NCBI RefSeq assembly: GCF_009683175.1
Contig: NZ_WKKW01000006.1
Location: 1 to 64,000 of the forward strand
DNA: 64,000 nt
Direction: 5' to 3'
Source: Bifidobacterium asteroides
Lineage (GTDB): Bacteria > Actinomycetota > Actinomycetes > Actinomycetales > Bifidobacteriaceae
In this document: piece after piece, positions 36,641 through 45,432 of the stretch
Layout: each line of letters opens with the position of its first letter
How positions within the stretch are numbered: position 1 is the first letter of the stretch
Translations under genes and position numbers: made by a program
Notes under the pieces: generated by a model
Database searches by the model: none
Told to the model about the DNA's origin: nothing
What the model saw: only the letters and a program-made list of their open reading frames with translations

Positions 36641-37585
36641 TCAGTACCCCACCTGGGCTCCATGCCCGGAATTCACCTGGGTCTGCCCCATCTCCTGGCT
36701 CATCTGCATTAGGCGGGCTATGCGCTCATCGGTGGGCGGATGGGTGGAGAAGAGCCTGCTGAACCCCTTGACCGAAAAGGGATTCTCGATCATCATGGCA
36801 GCGGCGCTCTGGGTGCCGGCGGTCTGAGGCATAGGCGCGGCCTGAGACCCGTAGGATATTTTGTTCAGCGCCGATGCCAGAGCCGCCGGGTCCCCAGTCA
36901 GCCGGCTGCCATCCTCGTCGGCGTCATACTCTCGGGTGCGGGAAATGGCCATCTGAATCAGGGAGGCGCCCAGAGGGGCCAGAATCGAGCTGATCAGCAC
37001 GCCCAGAAGGCCAAAGACGCCGGAATCGTTATCCCTGTCCCGGCTGTCGCCGCCGAAATACATGAGGGAGTATCCCAGATAGGTGATGACCGTGGCCATG
37101 GCCGAAGCTACAGCAGAGGTCAGGATGTCATGGTTATAGACGTGCATGAGCTCGTGGCCAAGCACCCCGCGAATTTCCCGCTCGTTGAGGATGCGCAGGA
37201 TCCCCTGGGTGCAGCAGACGGCGGCATGGCGCTCGTTACGGCCTGTGGCAAAGGCATTGGGCGAGTCGGTGGGAGCAATGTAGATGCGGGGCATGGGCTT
37301 GCCTGCCCTGCCCGACAGCTCTCGGACGATCCGGTAGAGGTCGGGAGCCTCCTGCTCACTGACCGGCCGAGCGTGCATGGAGGCGATCGCCACCTTGTCG
37401 GAGAACCAGTAGGATCCGAAAGTGGTGGCCAGACCTATGAGGATATAGATGCCCAGCGTGCCCTGGCGACCGCCGGTCAGCCACCAGATGAGCATAATAA
37501 CGGCCCACATGAGGGCGAACAAAAGCGTCGTTTTCAGGCCGTTGAAATGTCCGTGAACCTTCAGCTTGCCATTCATGGGTTCCAT
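36641..37585 (-). CDS. htpX: membrane zinc protease HtpX (M48)
   Basis: A 314-residue membrane-bound metalloprotease for quality control of membrane proteins. Two helices near the N-terminus (about 15-55) precede the zinc motif LGHELMHVYNHD, two further helices follow (TYLGYSLMYFG and FGLLGVLISSILAP regions), and the third ligand Glu lies in REYDADEDG. ATG 37585 is preferred; ATG 37576 (MNGKLK) is possible. The C-terminus ends in a Gln/Gly-rich tail. Confidence 0.93.
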   Translation of the reverse strand: MEPMNGKLKVHGHFNGLKTTLLFALMWAVIMLIWWLTGGRQGTLGIYILIGLATTFGSYWFSDKVAIASMHARPVSEQEAPDLYRIVRELSGRAGKPMPRIYIAPTDSPNAFATGRNERHAAVCCTQGILRILNEREIRGVLGHELMHVYNHDILTSAVASAMATVITYLGYSLMYFGGDSRDRDNDSGVFGLLGVLISSILAPLGASLIQMAISRTREYDADEDGSRLTGDPAALASALNKISYGSQAAPMPQTAGTQSAAAMMIENPFSVKGFSRLFSTHPPTDERIARLMQMSQEMGQTQVNSGHGAQVGY

Positions 37586-37666
37586 GGTAGACAATACCGC
37601 TGAATTTTTGCTGAACGGGCGCTGAAAAGATGAGGCTGCTGAGCCCACTCTCCCCCTACCATCCGT

Positions 37667-38266
37667 TCAGAATAGGCCTGGTTGGCTCACAGCTTTTCTC
37701 TTACCTTGATGCTCAGGAGGAACATACTGGGCTTTCTTCAACCTCCCGTTGGCATCGAAGAACCGACGAAGATTCATGGTCTTCACCCCAAACTGGTCTG
37801 CGATATTAGGAATCTTGGGCTCTTTCTTCATGTGCTGTCCCTGTTGCAACGAAACCCGGGCCTCGTCCGTCACTATGACCGCCCCCTCGACTTTGGCCAC
37901 GGCAATCAGCCAGGGATCCGCCTTGCTCTCTGCCTCCCAGTATTGGCGCGACCCTTCCGTATACTGCCCGCAGGTGACCAGATAATCCTGGATTTTCGCA
38001 TAGACCTGCGCATACCTGTCGTCCTTATGGCTTATTTGGCGGCCTTTGAACACTGCACGCACCCAAAGGTCCAACATATCGGGATTGGCGGCCTGCTCAT
38101 TGACCAGCTCGTCGTAGACGACATCCACCATGGCAATCGCCCTGTCCTCAGCCAGCTTTTCCATCCATCGCCAGAAGGGGTGAAACTCCTTGTAGTCGAA
38201 AGGATGGTTGAGCCGGTAGGAGGCGATGAAGATGTTGGAATCGGGCAGGTAGAGGGTAGCGGTCAT
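37667..38266 (-). CDS. DUF4411 PIN-domain protein (putative toxin RNase)
   Basis: A 199-residue protein with PIN-type acidic residues: the opening LPDSNIFI holds the first Asp, a conserved Glu sits in YDELVNE, and ADPWLIAVAKVEGAVIVTDEA carries the third Asp and the TDE end motif. This is the DUF4411 branch of PIN-like RNases. Its start overlaps the stop of the upstream ImmA/IrrE gene as ATGA, so the two are made together. By analogy with predicted Xre/COG2856-PIN pairs, this gene would be the toxin; no activity is shown. Confidence 0.8.
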   Translation of the reverse strand: MTATLYLPDSNIFIASYRLNHPFDYKEFHPFWRWMEKLAEDRAIAMVDVVYDELVNEQAANPDMLDLWVRAVFKGRQISHKDDRYAQVYAKIQDYLVTCGQYTEGSRQYWEAESKADPWLIAVAKVEGAVIVTDEARVSLQQGQHMKKEPKIPNIADQFGVKTMNLRRFFDANGRLKKAQYVPPEHQGKRKAVSQPGLF

Positions 38267-39444
38267 AACAGCTTCTTTTCACGAATCAACCCCTGATAAG
38301 ACTGCGGGGAGCGCACCCCCACCAGGTCGAAGCCCTCAGTCGGAGCCAATCTGCCCCCGTCCATAGCGGCATTGACCAAGCGGACGAAACCGGTGTCCAC
38401 CCTGGAGGCATTGGTCCTGTTGCCATTGCCATGGGGTTCCCGCTCCTGACTATGAACGGTCTTGTCCTGAAGATGCCGATTCATTCGTTTCTGCAGCTCC
38501 TCAAGGGTATCTTCGCCAGCCAAGCCGAACTGATGGGCCTGTATACCCATGGCCAAGGCACTCAGATGGAAGTCGTCAGCTATAGATTCTGCGGCATCGG
38601 CCGGCTCTTGCCCCCCGTCCAACTGCTCTCGCCACACCTGTCGAAAGCGCTCATCATCAATCACGGCCTTTACCACTGCTCGGTTTATCGCACGCTCCGT
38701 GGTCTTGTGGTCTCCTTGGCCGCCAATGCCGTCGAAGAGCTCCTGAGTACCCAGCAGTACATGCCCCACCTCGTGAATCAAGGTGAATATCATGCCGTCA
38801 AAGGAATCGTTCCTATTGATAAACACCAGCGGAGCCATGTCGTCAATCAGCACGAACCCTCGAAATTCTTGAAGATCCAGCTTTCGGGACCTTGTAGAAC
38901 CCACCTGGGAGTTGAGCATGATCATGATGCCCGCATTAGATGCCTGTTCCTTGAGCTGACGGAAACGGTCGCTGGATTTGCCGCCCTCCCAGGCAGAGCG
39001 CCCATCCAACCCAAGGGTGGAGCGAAGCGCATCAGCCAGGTCATCGTCATACTCGGCACTGTGCACCGACCCGACCAGCGGGTTGGCATCCAAGCCGGAC
39101 TCAAGCAATTCATCCCTGGCCCATTCCTGCCTGAATCTCATCTGGTCAATAGTGTCCTGCAGATTTTTGCTGGGCTGCACAGACGTATTGCCTACGGTAC
39201 GGTACCGGACCAGAGGCTCAAGGCGACGCTGGGGCACGACCGACCTGACCAAGGCACCGAAAGGCACGTGCAGGGCCCTGCTGAGCAGCTCGACCTTGTT
39301 GAAGGATACGGACACGGGTTGCTTGGATTCCAACCAATCCGGCAACTGGCCAAGCCCCCGGCGCTGAGACAGAGCCACTGGATCGGCATCACTCTCCTCA
39401 ACGGCCCACTGGAGGGTGGCCGGATAGAGAGTCAGGTTAGCCAT
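38263..39444 (-). CDS. XRE/ImmA-IrrE (COG2856) metallopeptidase-like regulator
   Basis: A 393-residue two-part protein. The first 70 residues (TLQWAVEESDADPVALSQR through LLSRALHVPFGALV) look like an XRE helix-turn-helix; from about 190 an ImmA/IrrE domain follows with the zinc motif MIFTLIHEVGHVLLG. ImmA-type proteases cleave a partner repressor or toxin on a signal. ATG 39444 has AAGGAG at ideal spacing. It is the likely antitoxin/regulator for the coupled DUF4411 gene. Confidence 0.85.
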   Translation of the reverse strand: MANLTLYPATLQWAVEESDADPVALSQRRGLGQLPDWLESKQPVSVSFNKVELLSRALHVPFGALVRSVVPQRRLEPLVRYRTVGNTSVQPSKNLQDTIDQMRFRQEWARDELLESGLDANPLVGSVHSAEYDDDLADALRSTLGLDGRSAWEGGKSSDRFRQLKEQASNAGIMIMLNSQVGSTRSRKLDLQEFRGFVLIDDMAPLVFINRNDSFDGMIFTLIHEVGHVLLGTQELFDGIGGQGDHKTTERAINRAVVKAVIDDERFRQVWREQLDGGQEPADAAESIADDFHLSALAMGIQAHQFGLAGEDTLEELQKRMNRHLQDKTVHSQEREPHGNGNRTNASRVDTGFVRLVNAAMDGGRLAPTEGFDLVGVRSPQSYQGLIREKKLL

Positions 39445-39534
39445 GTCACGCTCCTTCGATTCCGTGATGGGCTCTAATGACAATGATAGCTGCGCGAGAC
39501 TCATCCCTCCGCTGCGAGCAGCCAGTAGCCCAGA

Positions 39535-39584
39535 TCAAGAAAACAGGGCCTGGATGAGGATTCGTGAACCTCATCCAGGCCCTG
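39535..39584 (-). terminator. Rho-independent terminator of the fpr gene
   Basis: Arms CAGGGCCTGGATGAGG (39544-39559) and the exact complement (39569-39584) form a 16-bp stem with a 9-base loop, followed on the minus strand by TTTTCTT. It sits 26 bases after the stop of the ferredoxin-NADP reductase gene. Confidence 0.85.
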
Positions 39585-39609
39585 CCACTGACGACCTAAG
39601 ACCAATCGC

Positions 39610-41106
39610 CTACTCGCCGTGGGCGAGCTGGCGAAGCCGGTCGGGATCGATGACCTTAATGTGCTCGCGGCCAACCTTGGCTCCCTCGGCACGCTCGTAG
39701 GCATCCACCCGCTTCCAGCCGGCGAAGTCGATGGGCTTGATGCCCTTGCCCGCCAGGAAGCGATCAATCGAATCGTCGTCACGGTCCTTGGCGAAGCGGC
39801 CGCGAGCCGGGCTGGCGGCCAGGTCATCCAGCATGTTGCCGATGGTCTCCAAGGCATCGGACTTGGTGGATCCGATCAATCCCACTGGTCCTCGCTTGGC
39901 CCAGCCCGTGGCGTAGAGCCGGTCGATGGGTCGGCCGTCCTCCCCCTCGGGAGCAGTGGTCACGCGACCGTGGACGTTGGAAAGGGTGTAGCCGGAGAAG
40001 TCATAGGGAATGCCCGGAACCTCAGCAGGCTTGTAGCCGATGGCGTGGTAGACGGCCTGGACGGGATACTCCTCGTACTGGCTGGTCTCCTCCATGGCGC
40101 CCTCGGGCGTGACCTTGGTCTTCTCCACGCGAATGCCGGTCACCTTGCCGTCCTGGCCGATGATTGCCGCAGGCATCCGGTAGAAGTGCATATAGAAACG
40201 GCGGTCGGCGGGATTGCCCTCGAAGTCGACGCCACCGTCTTCAGCCATGTCCTCGGCCATCTCCCTGATGGTGAAGAGCTCCTCCAGCATCTGCCGGGTC
40301 AGCTTGTCGGCACCGGCCCGATCGATGGTCTCCTGGTCCAGGTCGAAGTCGTCCTCGTCGATGACGATTTGCACCCCGGGCAACTTTTCCAACTCGCGCA
40401 GCTCCTGGACCGAGAACTTGGCCTGGGCCGGACCGCGACGGATGAACATGTGCAGCTCGCGGGCCTGGTTGCCCTGGATCCCCCGGTAAACATTGTCGGG
40501 GATGTCGGTGCCCAGCAGGTCGTCGGCCCGTCGCATCAGGATTCTGGAGACATCCATGGCCACGTTCCCGCCTCCGATGACGGCCACCTGCTTGGCATCC
40601 AGGGGCCAGTCCTGGTCAGCGTCGGGATAGCCGTCATACCATTCGACGAAGTGGGCGGCCCCGTGAACGCCATCAAGTTCGTGACCGGCGATCTCCAGGG
40701 GGCGGTCATCCACGGCGCCGGTGGCGAAGAGCACCACATCGTAGCGCTGAAGCAGATCATCCAGGTTGACGTCCTTGCCGAACTCCACATCCGCATAGAG
40801 GTGAATCTCGGGGTTATCGAGGGTCTTCTCCAAGGCGCCGGCGATGTACTTGATGCTGGGGTGGTCCGGGGCCACGCCGTAACGGACCAGGCCGAAGGGA
40901 ACGGGCAGCTTTTCGAACAAATCAATCCTGGCCCGGTCCCCCAGACCCAGGTCGGCACCTTTCTCACGAAGCTGCCGCAGCAGGATGTCAGAGGCGTAGA
41001 CCCCCGCAGGCCCCGCGCCTATGACGGCCACGCGCAGGGGAGAGCCGGCTTCCTCGCCGCGGGCCGGTGCGGGCATGGTGGAATCGTTGACATTATTATC
41101 GCTCAT
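39610..41106 (-). CDS. ferredoxin/adrenodoxin-type NADP+ reductase
   Basis: A 498-residue FAD/NADPH flavoprotein of the FprA/adrenodoxin-reductase family, longer than plant-type enzymes. The FAD motif GAGPAGVYASDILL is near residue 32, and the NADP motif VIGGGNVAMDVSRIL near 175. It moves electrons between NADPH and ferredoxin in the cytoplasm. The first 25 residues are a poorly ordered acidic tail. The start ATG has AGG eleven bases upstream. A strong terminator follows. Confidence 0.9.
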   Translation of the reverse strand: MSDNNVNDSTMPAPARGEEAGSPLRVAVIGAGPAGVYASDILLRQLREKGADLGLGDRARIDLFEKLPVPFGLVRYGVAPDHPSIKYIAGALEKTLDNPEIHLYADVEFGKDVNLDDLLQRYDVVLFATGAVDDRPLEIAGHELDGVHGAAHFVEWYDGYPDADQDWPLDAKQVAVIGGGNVAMDVSRILMRRADDLLGTDIPDNVYRGIQGNQARELHMFIRRGPAQAKFSVQELRELEKLPGVQIVIDEDDFDLDQETIDRAGADKLTRQMLEELFTIREMAEDMAEDGGVDFEGNPADRRFYMHFYRMPAAIIGQDGKVTGIRVEKTKVTPEGAMEETSQYEEYPVQAVYHAIGYKPAEVPGIPYDFSGYTLSNVHGRVTTAPEGEDGRPIDRLYATGWAKRGPVGLIGSTKSDALETIGNMLDDLAASPARGRFAKDRDDDSIDRFLAGKGIKPIDFAGWKRVDAYERAEGAKVGREHIKVIDPDRLRQLAHGE

Positions 41107-41194
41107 GCTTGTCAGCCTAACGCAAAGCGACGGTCGGGAACAGAGCTAGTCGGGCTCCATCCCCGGGACTTTCACCAAGCGTCGCAAAAGGGCC

Positions 41195-43162
41195 TCAGTC
41201 ACGGTCTATCAGCGCGGTCAGGGCCCAGAGGATGGAAACCACGTCGATGGCCTCCTGCGTAAAGGCGCCGACAACCACCGGAATCAGGTCGAAGGCAGCA
41301 CAGAGCATACCCACCGTGGCCAGGGTCAGCCCCAGCATGACCGCCTGGAGCATGACCCGCTTGGTCCTGCGGGCGATGGTGATTGACCTGGGCAGGCAGG
41401 CGATGTCGTCGTTCATGATTACCGCCTGGGCGGACTCGGAGGCGGCCGTGGTGGTTCCGTCGGTGATGGCCATGCCCACGTCGGCGGCAGCCAGGACCGG
41501 GGCATCGTTGACCCCGTCCCCCACCATCAGGGTGATGGATTTGGTCACTGACTCCCCTAGGAATTTAGACAGCCAGATGTCCCAGAAGGGCTGCCGATTG
41601 GGCTCTTCCCTGGAGGCCTTGGCGATCAGATTGGCCTTGTCCTCGGGGAAGAGGCCGGCATGCACGTCGGTGATGCCCACCTGGTCGGCGATGATCCGGG
41701 CTGAGTCCTCCTTGTCGCCCGTGACCATGGATAGACGGGTGATGCCCAACTCCCGCAGCTGGGTGATGGTCTGGGCGGCATCCGACCTGGGCACGTCCTT
41801 CATGACGACCCTGGCAGCCAGGACCCCATCAATAGAGACGTAGGAGGCCATCTCGTCAGGTGCCAGGGGGCCGAATAAATCACTTGAACGCCCGTCTGCC
41901 ACGAACTGAGCCCTGCCCACCTTGACCTGGTGGCCGTCGACCTGGCCCTGGACCCCGTTGCCGGAGTCCTCCTGAACCTCCCGCGCATGCAGATGGGTCT
42001 CACCCTTGCTCTGTGCCCGCAGTCGCTCCTGGGCGGCGGCCCCGGCCTCAGCGATTCCGTTGGCCAGGATGTGGACCGAGTAGGACTCCACAGCGCCCGC
42101 CATGGCCAGAATCCGGTCTGTATCGACCTTCTGCTCCCCACCGTCAGGCAGGTCGATCTTGGCCACTTGGGGACGTTTGACGGTCAGCGTGCCGGTTTTA
42201 TCGAAGAAGATGTGCGATACCCGGCCCAGATTCTCAATCACGTCCTGGGTCTTGATCAGCAGACCCGTCTTGGCCAGCCTCCCAGTCCCAGCCATGTAGG
42301 CCACAGGGGCGGCAATCAGCAGAGGGCAGGGGGTAGCCAGGACCAGAACCTGGGCGAACCGGGTCGGCACGCCGGAGATGATCCAGGCTACGCAGGCGAT
42401 GATGAAGGCCACCACGGTGAAGGGGACCGCCATCAGGTCGGCTGTTCTGACGACTGCTGCCCGCGAGTTCTGGGCGGAGCGCACCAGGTTGAGGATTCGC
42501 TGGTACTGGGAATCCCGCGCCAGCTGCCGGGCCCGCATCAGGAAGGTGCCCGAGCCGTTGACCGCTCCCGACATGACCTGGGCGTCCTGGTAGAGCCTGC
42601 GGGGCATGGGCTCGCCGTTGATGGTGGACATATCCAAGGTGGCGGTTGGGCTGATCAGCTCGCCATCGACGGGCACGGTCTCGCCGGGCTTGACCACCAG
42701 GAGGTCGTTCAGACGGACCTTATCGACCGCCACCGTGTTCCAGTCGCTCTCCTTGGGAAGGGTATGCTCCCCCTCCGGCAGCTCCGCCTGAACCACATGG
42801 GCCACCTGGGGGGCAGCCTGGACCAATACGGTCAGATTGTTCTGCGCCTTGTTCCCTGCGTACTGCTCGATGGCGTCGCCCGAGTAGAGCATGAGGACCA
42901 CGGCCCAACTGGCCCAGTACTGACGAACGGCGAGGGTGGACAGGATGGCGACCACGGCCAGGATGTCCACGCCCACGTGGCCCTGGCGGACGTCATCGAT
43001 CATCCCCTTGAGGGTGTCCACCAGCGAGACGGCCACCAGGATGGCGACCAGCCACTGGGCGGCCTGGCGATAGGGGTGCCAGAGCAGGCCCATGACCAGC
43101 CCGCAGACCAGAACCACCCAAAGCATGGGCACCTTCTTGGCGAAACCCAGGACTTTTGACAT
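41195..43162 (-). CDS. heavy-metal P1B-type ATPase with TPCPL metal site
   Basis: A 655-residue pump, with the phosphorylation site FFDKTGTLTVKRP, the TGDK loop and VGDGVNDAPVLAAADVG hinge. There is no N-terminal HMA or Cys/His metal-binding region. Helix M6 reads ATPCPLLIAAP, i.e. TPCPL rather than CPC or CPH, which leaves the ion unassigned; pumps with altered motifs may handle Mn, Fe, Zn or Cd. ATG 43162 has GGGGA nine bases upstream; the open frame to 43402 is not used. It stands alone between fpr and htrA. Confidence 0.87.
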   Translation of the reverse strand: MSKVLGFAKKVPMLWVVLVCGLVMGLLWHPYRQAAQWLVAILVAVSLVDTLKGMIDDVRQGHVGVDILAVVAILSTLAVRQYWASWAVVLMLYSGDAIEQYAGNKAQNNLTVLVQAAPQVAHVVQAELPEGEHTLPKESDWNTVAVDKVRLNDLLVVKPGETVPVDGELISPTATLDMSTINGEPMPRRLYQDAQVMSGAVNGSGTFLMRARQLARDSQYQRILNLVRSAQNSRAAVVRTADLMAVPFTVVAFIIACVAWIISGVPTRFAQVLVLATPCPLLIAAPVAYMAGTGRLAKTGLLIKTQDVIENLGRVSHIFFDKTGTLTVKRPQVAKIDLPDGGEQKVDTDRILAMAGAVESYSVHILANGIAEAGAAAQERLRAQSKGETHLHAREVQEDSGNGVQGQVDGHQVKVGRAQFVADGRSSDLFGPLAPDEMASYVSIDGVLAARVVMKDVPRSDAAQTITQLRELGITRLSMVTGDKEDSARIIADQVGITDVHAGLFPEDKANLIAKASREEPNRQPFWDIWLSKFLGESVTKSITLMVGDGVNDAPVLAAADVGMAITDGTTTAASESAQAVIMNDDIACLPRSITIARRTKRVMLQAVMLGLTLATVGMLCAAFDLIPVVVGAFTQEAIDVVSILWALTALIDRD

Positions 43163-43265
43163 GACCACTTCCCCGCTCCGGACTTGTCTACCTGACAGCC
43201 GTAGCCGGATCACGGCTTTCTTCTGCTCTTGACATATCAAGCCTATACCGCGGCGAGTATGACAA

Positions 43266-43300
43266 GGGGCCGCACCCGCCAAAGTGACGGATGCGGCCCC
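43266..43300 (-). terminator. GC-rich hairpin after htrA
   Basis: GGGGCCGCA (43266-43274) and TGCGGCCCC (43292-43300) are perfect 9-bp arms, with an inner CCG/CGG pair. The hairpin starts 17 bases past the htrA stop. Only a short T-containing run follows, so it is a probable rather than certain terminator. Confidence 0.6.
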
Positions 43301-43316
43301 TGGGTTCAGTCCTGGA

Positions 43317-45200
43317 TCACTGCCCGAAGAAGAAGCGGAAGGGATCCATGGAGTCATCGTCGTCGCCCGAACCACCCTGGTCGGAGTCGCCGTCCTGGCC
43401 ACTGCCGTCCGAGTTCTTCCTGTTGGTCCTGGGCTTGCCCTGAACGGTCTGCTCCTCGCTATCCAGGGTGGCGTTCACCTCGGCGGTCTTGCCGTCGCGT
43501 ACCACGGTGATCTTGACCGAGTCGCCGAAGGCGGCAGCCCGGACGAAGCCCAGCAGTGAGTAGTTGTTGTTGACCGCATGACCATTGAAGGCCACGATGG
43601 TGTCTCCGACCTTGATGCCGGCCTTGTCAGCCGGGGAGCCCGAAACCACATTGGTGACCTTGGCGCCGCCACGGGTGACTCCGTCGGCCTGGGCCGTGCT
43701 GCTCTGGATGGTGACACCCAGGGAGACGTGCTTGGCCTTGCCGTCCTTGATGATCTCATCGGCGATTCGCTTGACCAGGTTGGATGGGATGGCGAATCCG
43801 ATGCCGATGGACCCTGCTTCAGACTTGGAGGAGGCCATGGAGGCGATGGAGGAGTTGATTCCGATGACCTCGCCGGCCGCGTTGAAGGTGGGGCCGCCCG
43901 AGTTGCCGGGGTTGATGGCCGCATCCAGCTGGACCGCATTGGTCACGATGGGGTTGTTGTTACTCTCGTCCATGACCGAGACCGGGCGGTTCAGAGCCGA
44001 GACGATGCCGGTGGTGGCCGTGTTCTCGTAGCCCAGGGGGTTGCCGATGGCCATGACGTTCTCGCCCACGGCCAGCTTTTCGGAGTCGGCGAACTTCACG
44101 GGCTTCAAGTCGGAGGGCGCCTGGTCCAGGCTGAGGATGGCCAGATCGGCTGTGGTGTCGGTGCCGACCACCTTGGCCGTGTACATCTGTCCGTTGGAGA
44201 GGGTGACGTGGATCTCCTGGGCGCCATCGACCACGTGGTTGTTGGTGACCACATGGCCCTGGGTGTCGAAGACCGCGCCTGATCCGGCACCCACCCCGCT
44301 CTTGGTCTGCACCTGGATGGAGACCACGGACTCGGAGACCTGCTTACTGATGCCCTGCCAGTCAGGAGCCTGCCCGCCCTCGACCTTGGCCGTGCCCTGG
44401 CCCGAGGAGTTGGAGGAGACCCCGCTCAGCGAGGAGGACGAAGGCAGGGTGATCCATCCGTTGGACAGGGCCGCCCAACCCAGACCCAGCATAAGAGCTG
44501 CGGCCACCAGGGCGGCCACCACGGCGGTGAAGACGTACTTGCCCGTGCCGCTCATGTTGCTGCCGGCGTTGTTGACAGGACCCGGCCGACCGTTGGGGCC
44601 GGCGGATCCGAAGGGTGCATAGGGACCCTGGCCGGAGGGTCGGCCGCCCTGGGGGTTCTGACCGGCATTCTGGCGGGGCTGGCCGGGCTGGCCATTCTGA
44701 CCGAACCGGCCTGGCTGTCCGTATTGTCCGAAGAAACCCTGCTGAGGACCGGAGCCATATCCCTGGTTGGGCTGCCGGTTGGGCTGCTGCTGACCCTGAT
44801 TGTTGGCAGGCGGACGCGAGCCTGCGGGAGCGTAGGCTCCATACTCGGGCGCAGGCCGGTAGTAAGGCTGCTGCTGCGTCGGCGCATCCTGCCCCGTGGC
44901 CGAGCCACTGGAAGAGGAGGATGAAGTCCCGGTGCCGCTACCGTCACTCGACCCGTTTTCCGTGGTCGCGGACTGTGCATCGCCACCAGGCACGGCAATG
45001 GGGGTCGTGGGCCTCTGATCCCAGGCCTGGGTCTGCTGATTCCCTTCGTCCGTCGTGGGAACTTGAGCAGAGTCGGTCTGGTTTGCGGAAGCTCCCGTCT
45101 CCTGCTCTTGATCGGCGACCCCGCGCTCGATGTGGCTTGGCTGCCAGGACTGACCGTCGTCGTCGCCCTTCCAAGGGTCGACCTTGTGCTCTTCAGCCAT
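43317..45200 (-). CDS. htrA: HtrA/DegP-like serine protease with PDZ domain
   Basis: A 627-residue membrane-anchored protease for extracytoplasmic protein quality. The first 220 residues are a low-complexity cytoplasmic tail rich in Gln, Gly, Pro and Ser; a single helix (YVFTAVVAALVAAALMLGLGW) follows. The trypsin-like domain has the triad His in VTNNHVVDG, Asp in DTTADLAIL and Ser in NPGNSGGPTFN. A PDZ domain is near 505-590, and the C-terminus is acidic. ATG 45200 has AAGGAG at good spacing. It diverges from tgt. Confidence 0.93.
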   Translation of the reverse strand: MAEEHKVDPWKGDDDGQSWQPSHIERGVADQEQETGASANQTDSAQVPTTDEGNQQTQAWDQRPTTPIAVPGGDAQSATTENGSSDGSGTGTSSSSSSGSATGQDAPTQQQPYYRPAPEYGAYAPAGSRPPANNQGQQQPNRQPNQGYGSGPQQGFFGQYGQPGRFGQNGQPGQPRQNAGQNPQGGRPSGQGPYAPFGSAGPNGRPGPVNNAGSNMSGTGKYVFTAVVAALVAAALMLGLGWAALSNGWITLPSSSSLSGVSSNSSGQGTAKVEGGQAPDWQGISKQVSESVVSIQVQTKSGVGAGSGAVFDTQGHVVTNNHVVDGAQEIHVTLSNGQMYTAKVVGTDTTADLAILSLDQAPSDLKPVKFADSEKLAVGENVMAIGNPLGYENTATTGIVSALNRPVSVMDESNNNPIVTNAVQLDAAINPGNSGGPTFNAAGEVIGINSSIASMASSKSEAGSIGIGFAIPSNLVKRIADEIIKDGKAKHVSLGVTIQSSTAQADGVTRGGAKVTNVVSGSPADKAGIKVGDTIVAFNGHAVNNNYSLLGFVRAAAFGDSVKITVVRDGKTAEVNATLDSEEQTVQGKPRTNRKNSDGSGQDGDSDQGGSGDDDDSMDPFRFFFGQ

Positions 45201-45432
45201 TTCTGCTCCTTCGGATCGATGCCGCTGCCTGCTATTCGGTCACGCTTGTCAATCTACCCCGTCGCCCGCGCTTTTTGCTGTTTCCGGCTGACAGGCGAAG
45301 CGGGTCCTCGCATGCATTGCTTCCAAGTCTAGGGCCGAAATACTGAATGTTGTCTGGACATTGTATGAAAGTCACATCGACTGTGCACAGGGCGGCAGCG
45401 GGACGGTTGGATGTCTTGGATACAGTGGAGCC

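Noticed and set aside
39619-41262. A 547-codon plus-strand frame opposite the ferredoxin reductase
   Set aside because: Antisense shadow; the minus strand has both dinucleotide-binding motifs.
41930-43159. A 409-codon plus-strand frame opposite the P1B ATPase
   Set aside because: Antisense shadow with His/Gly/Asp-rich composition and no motif.
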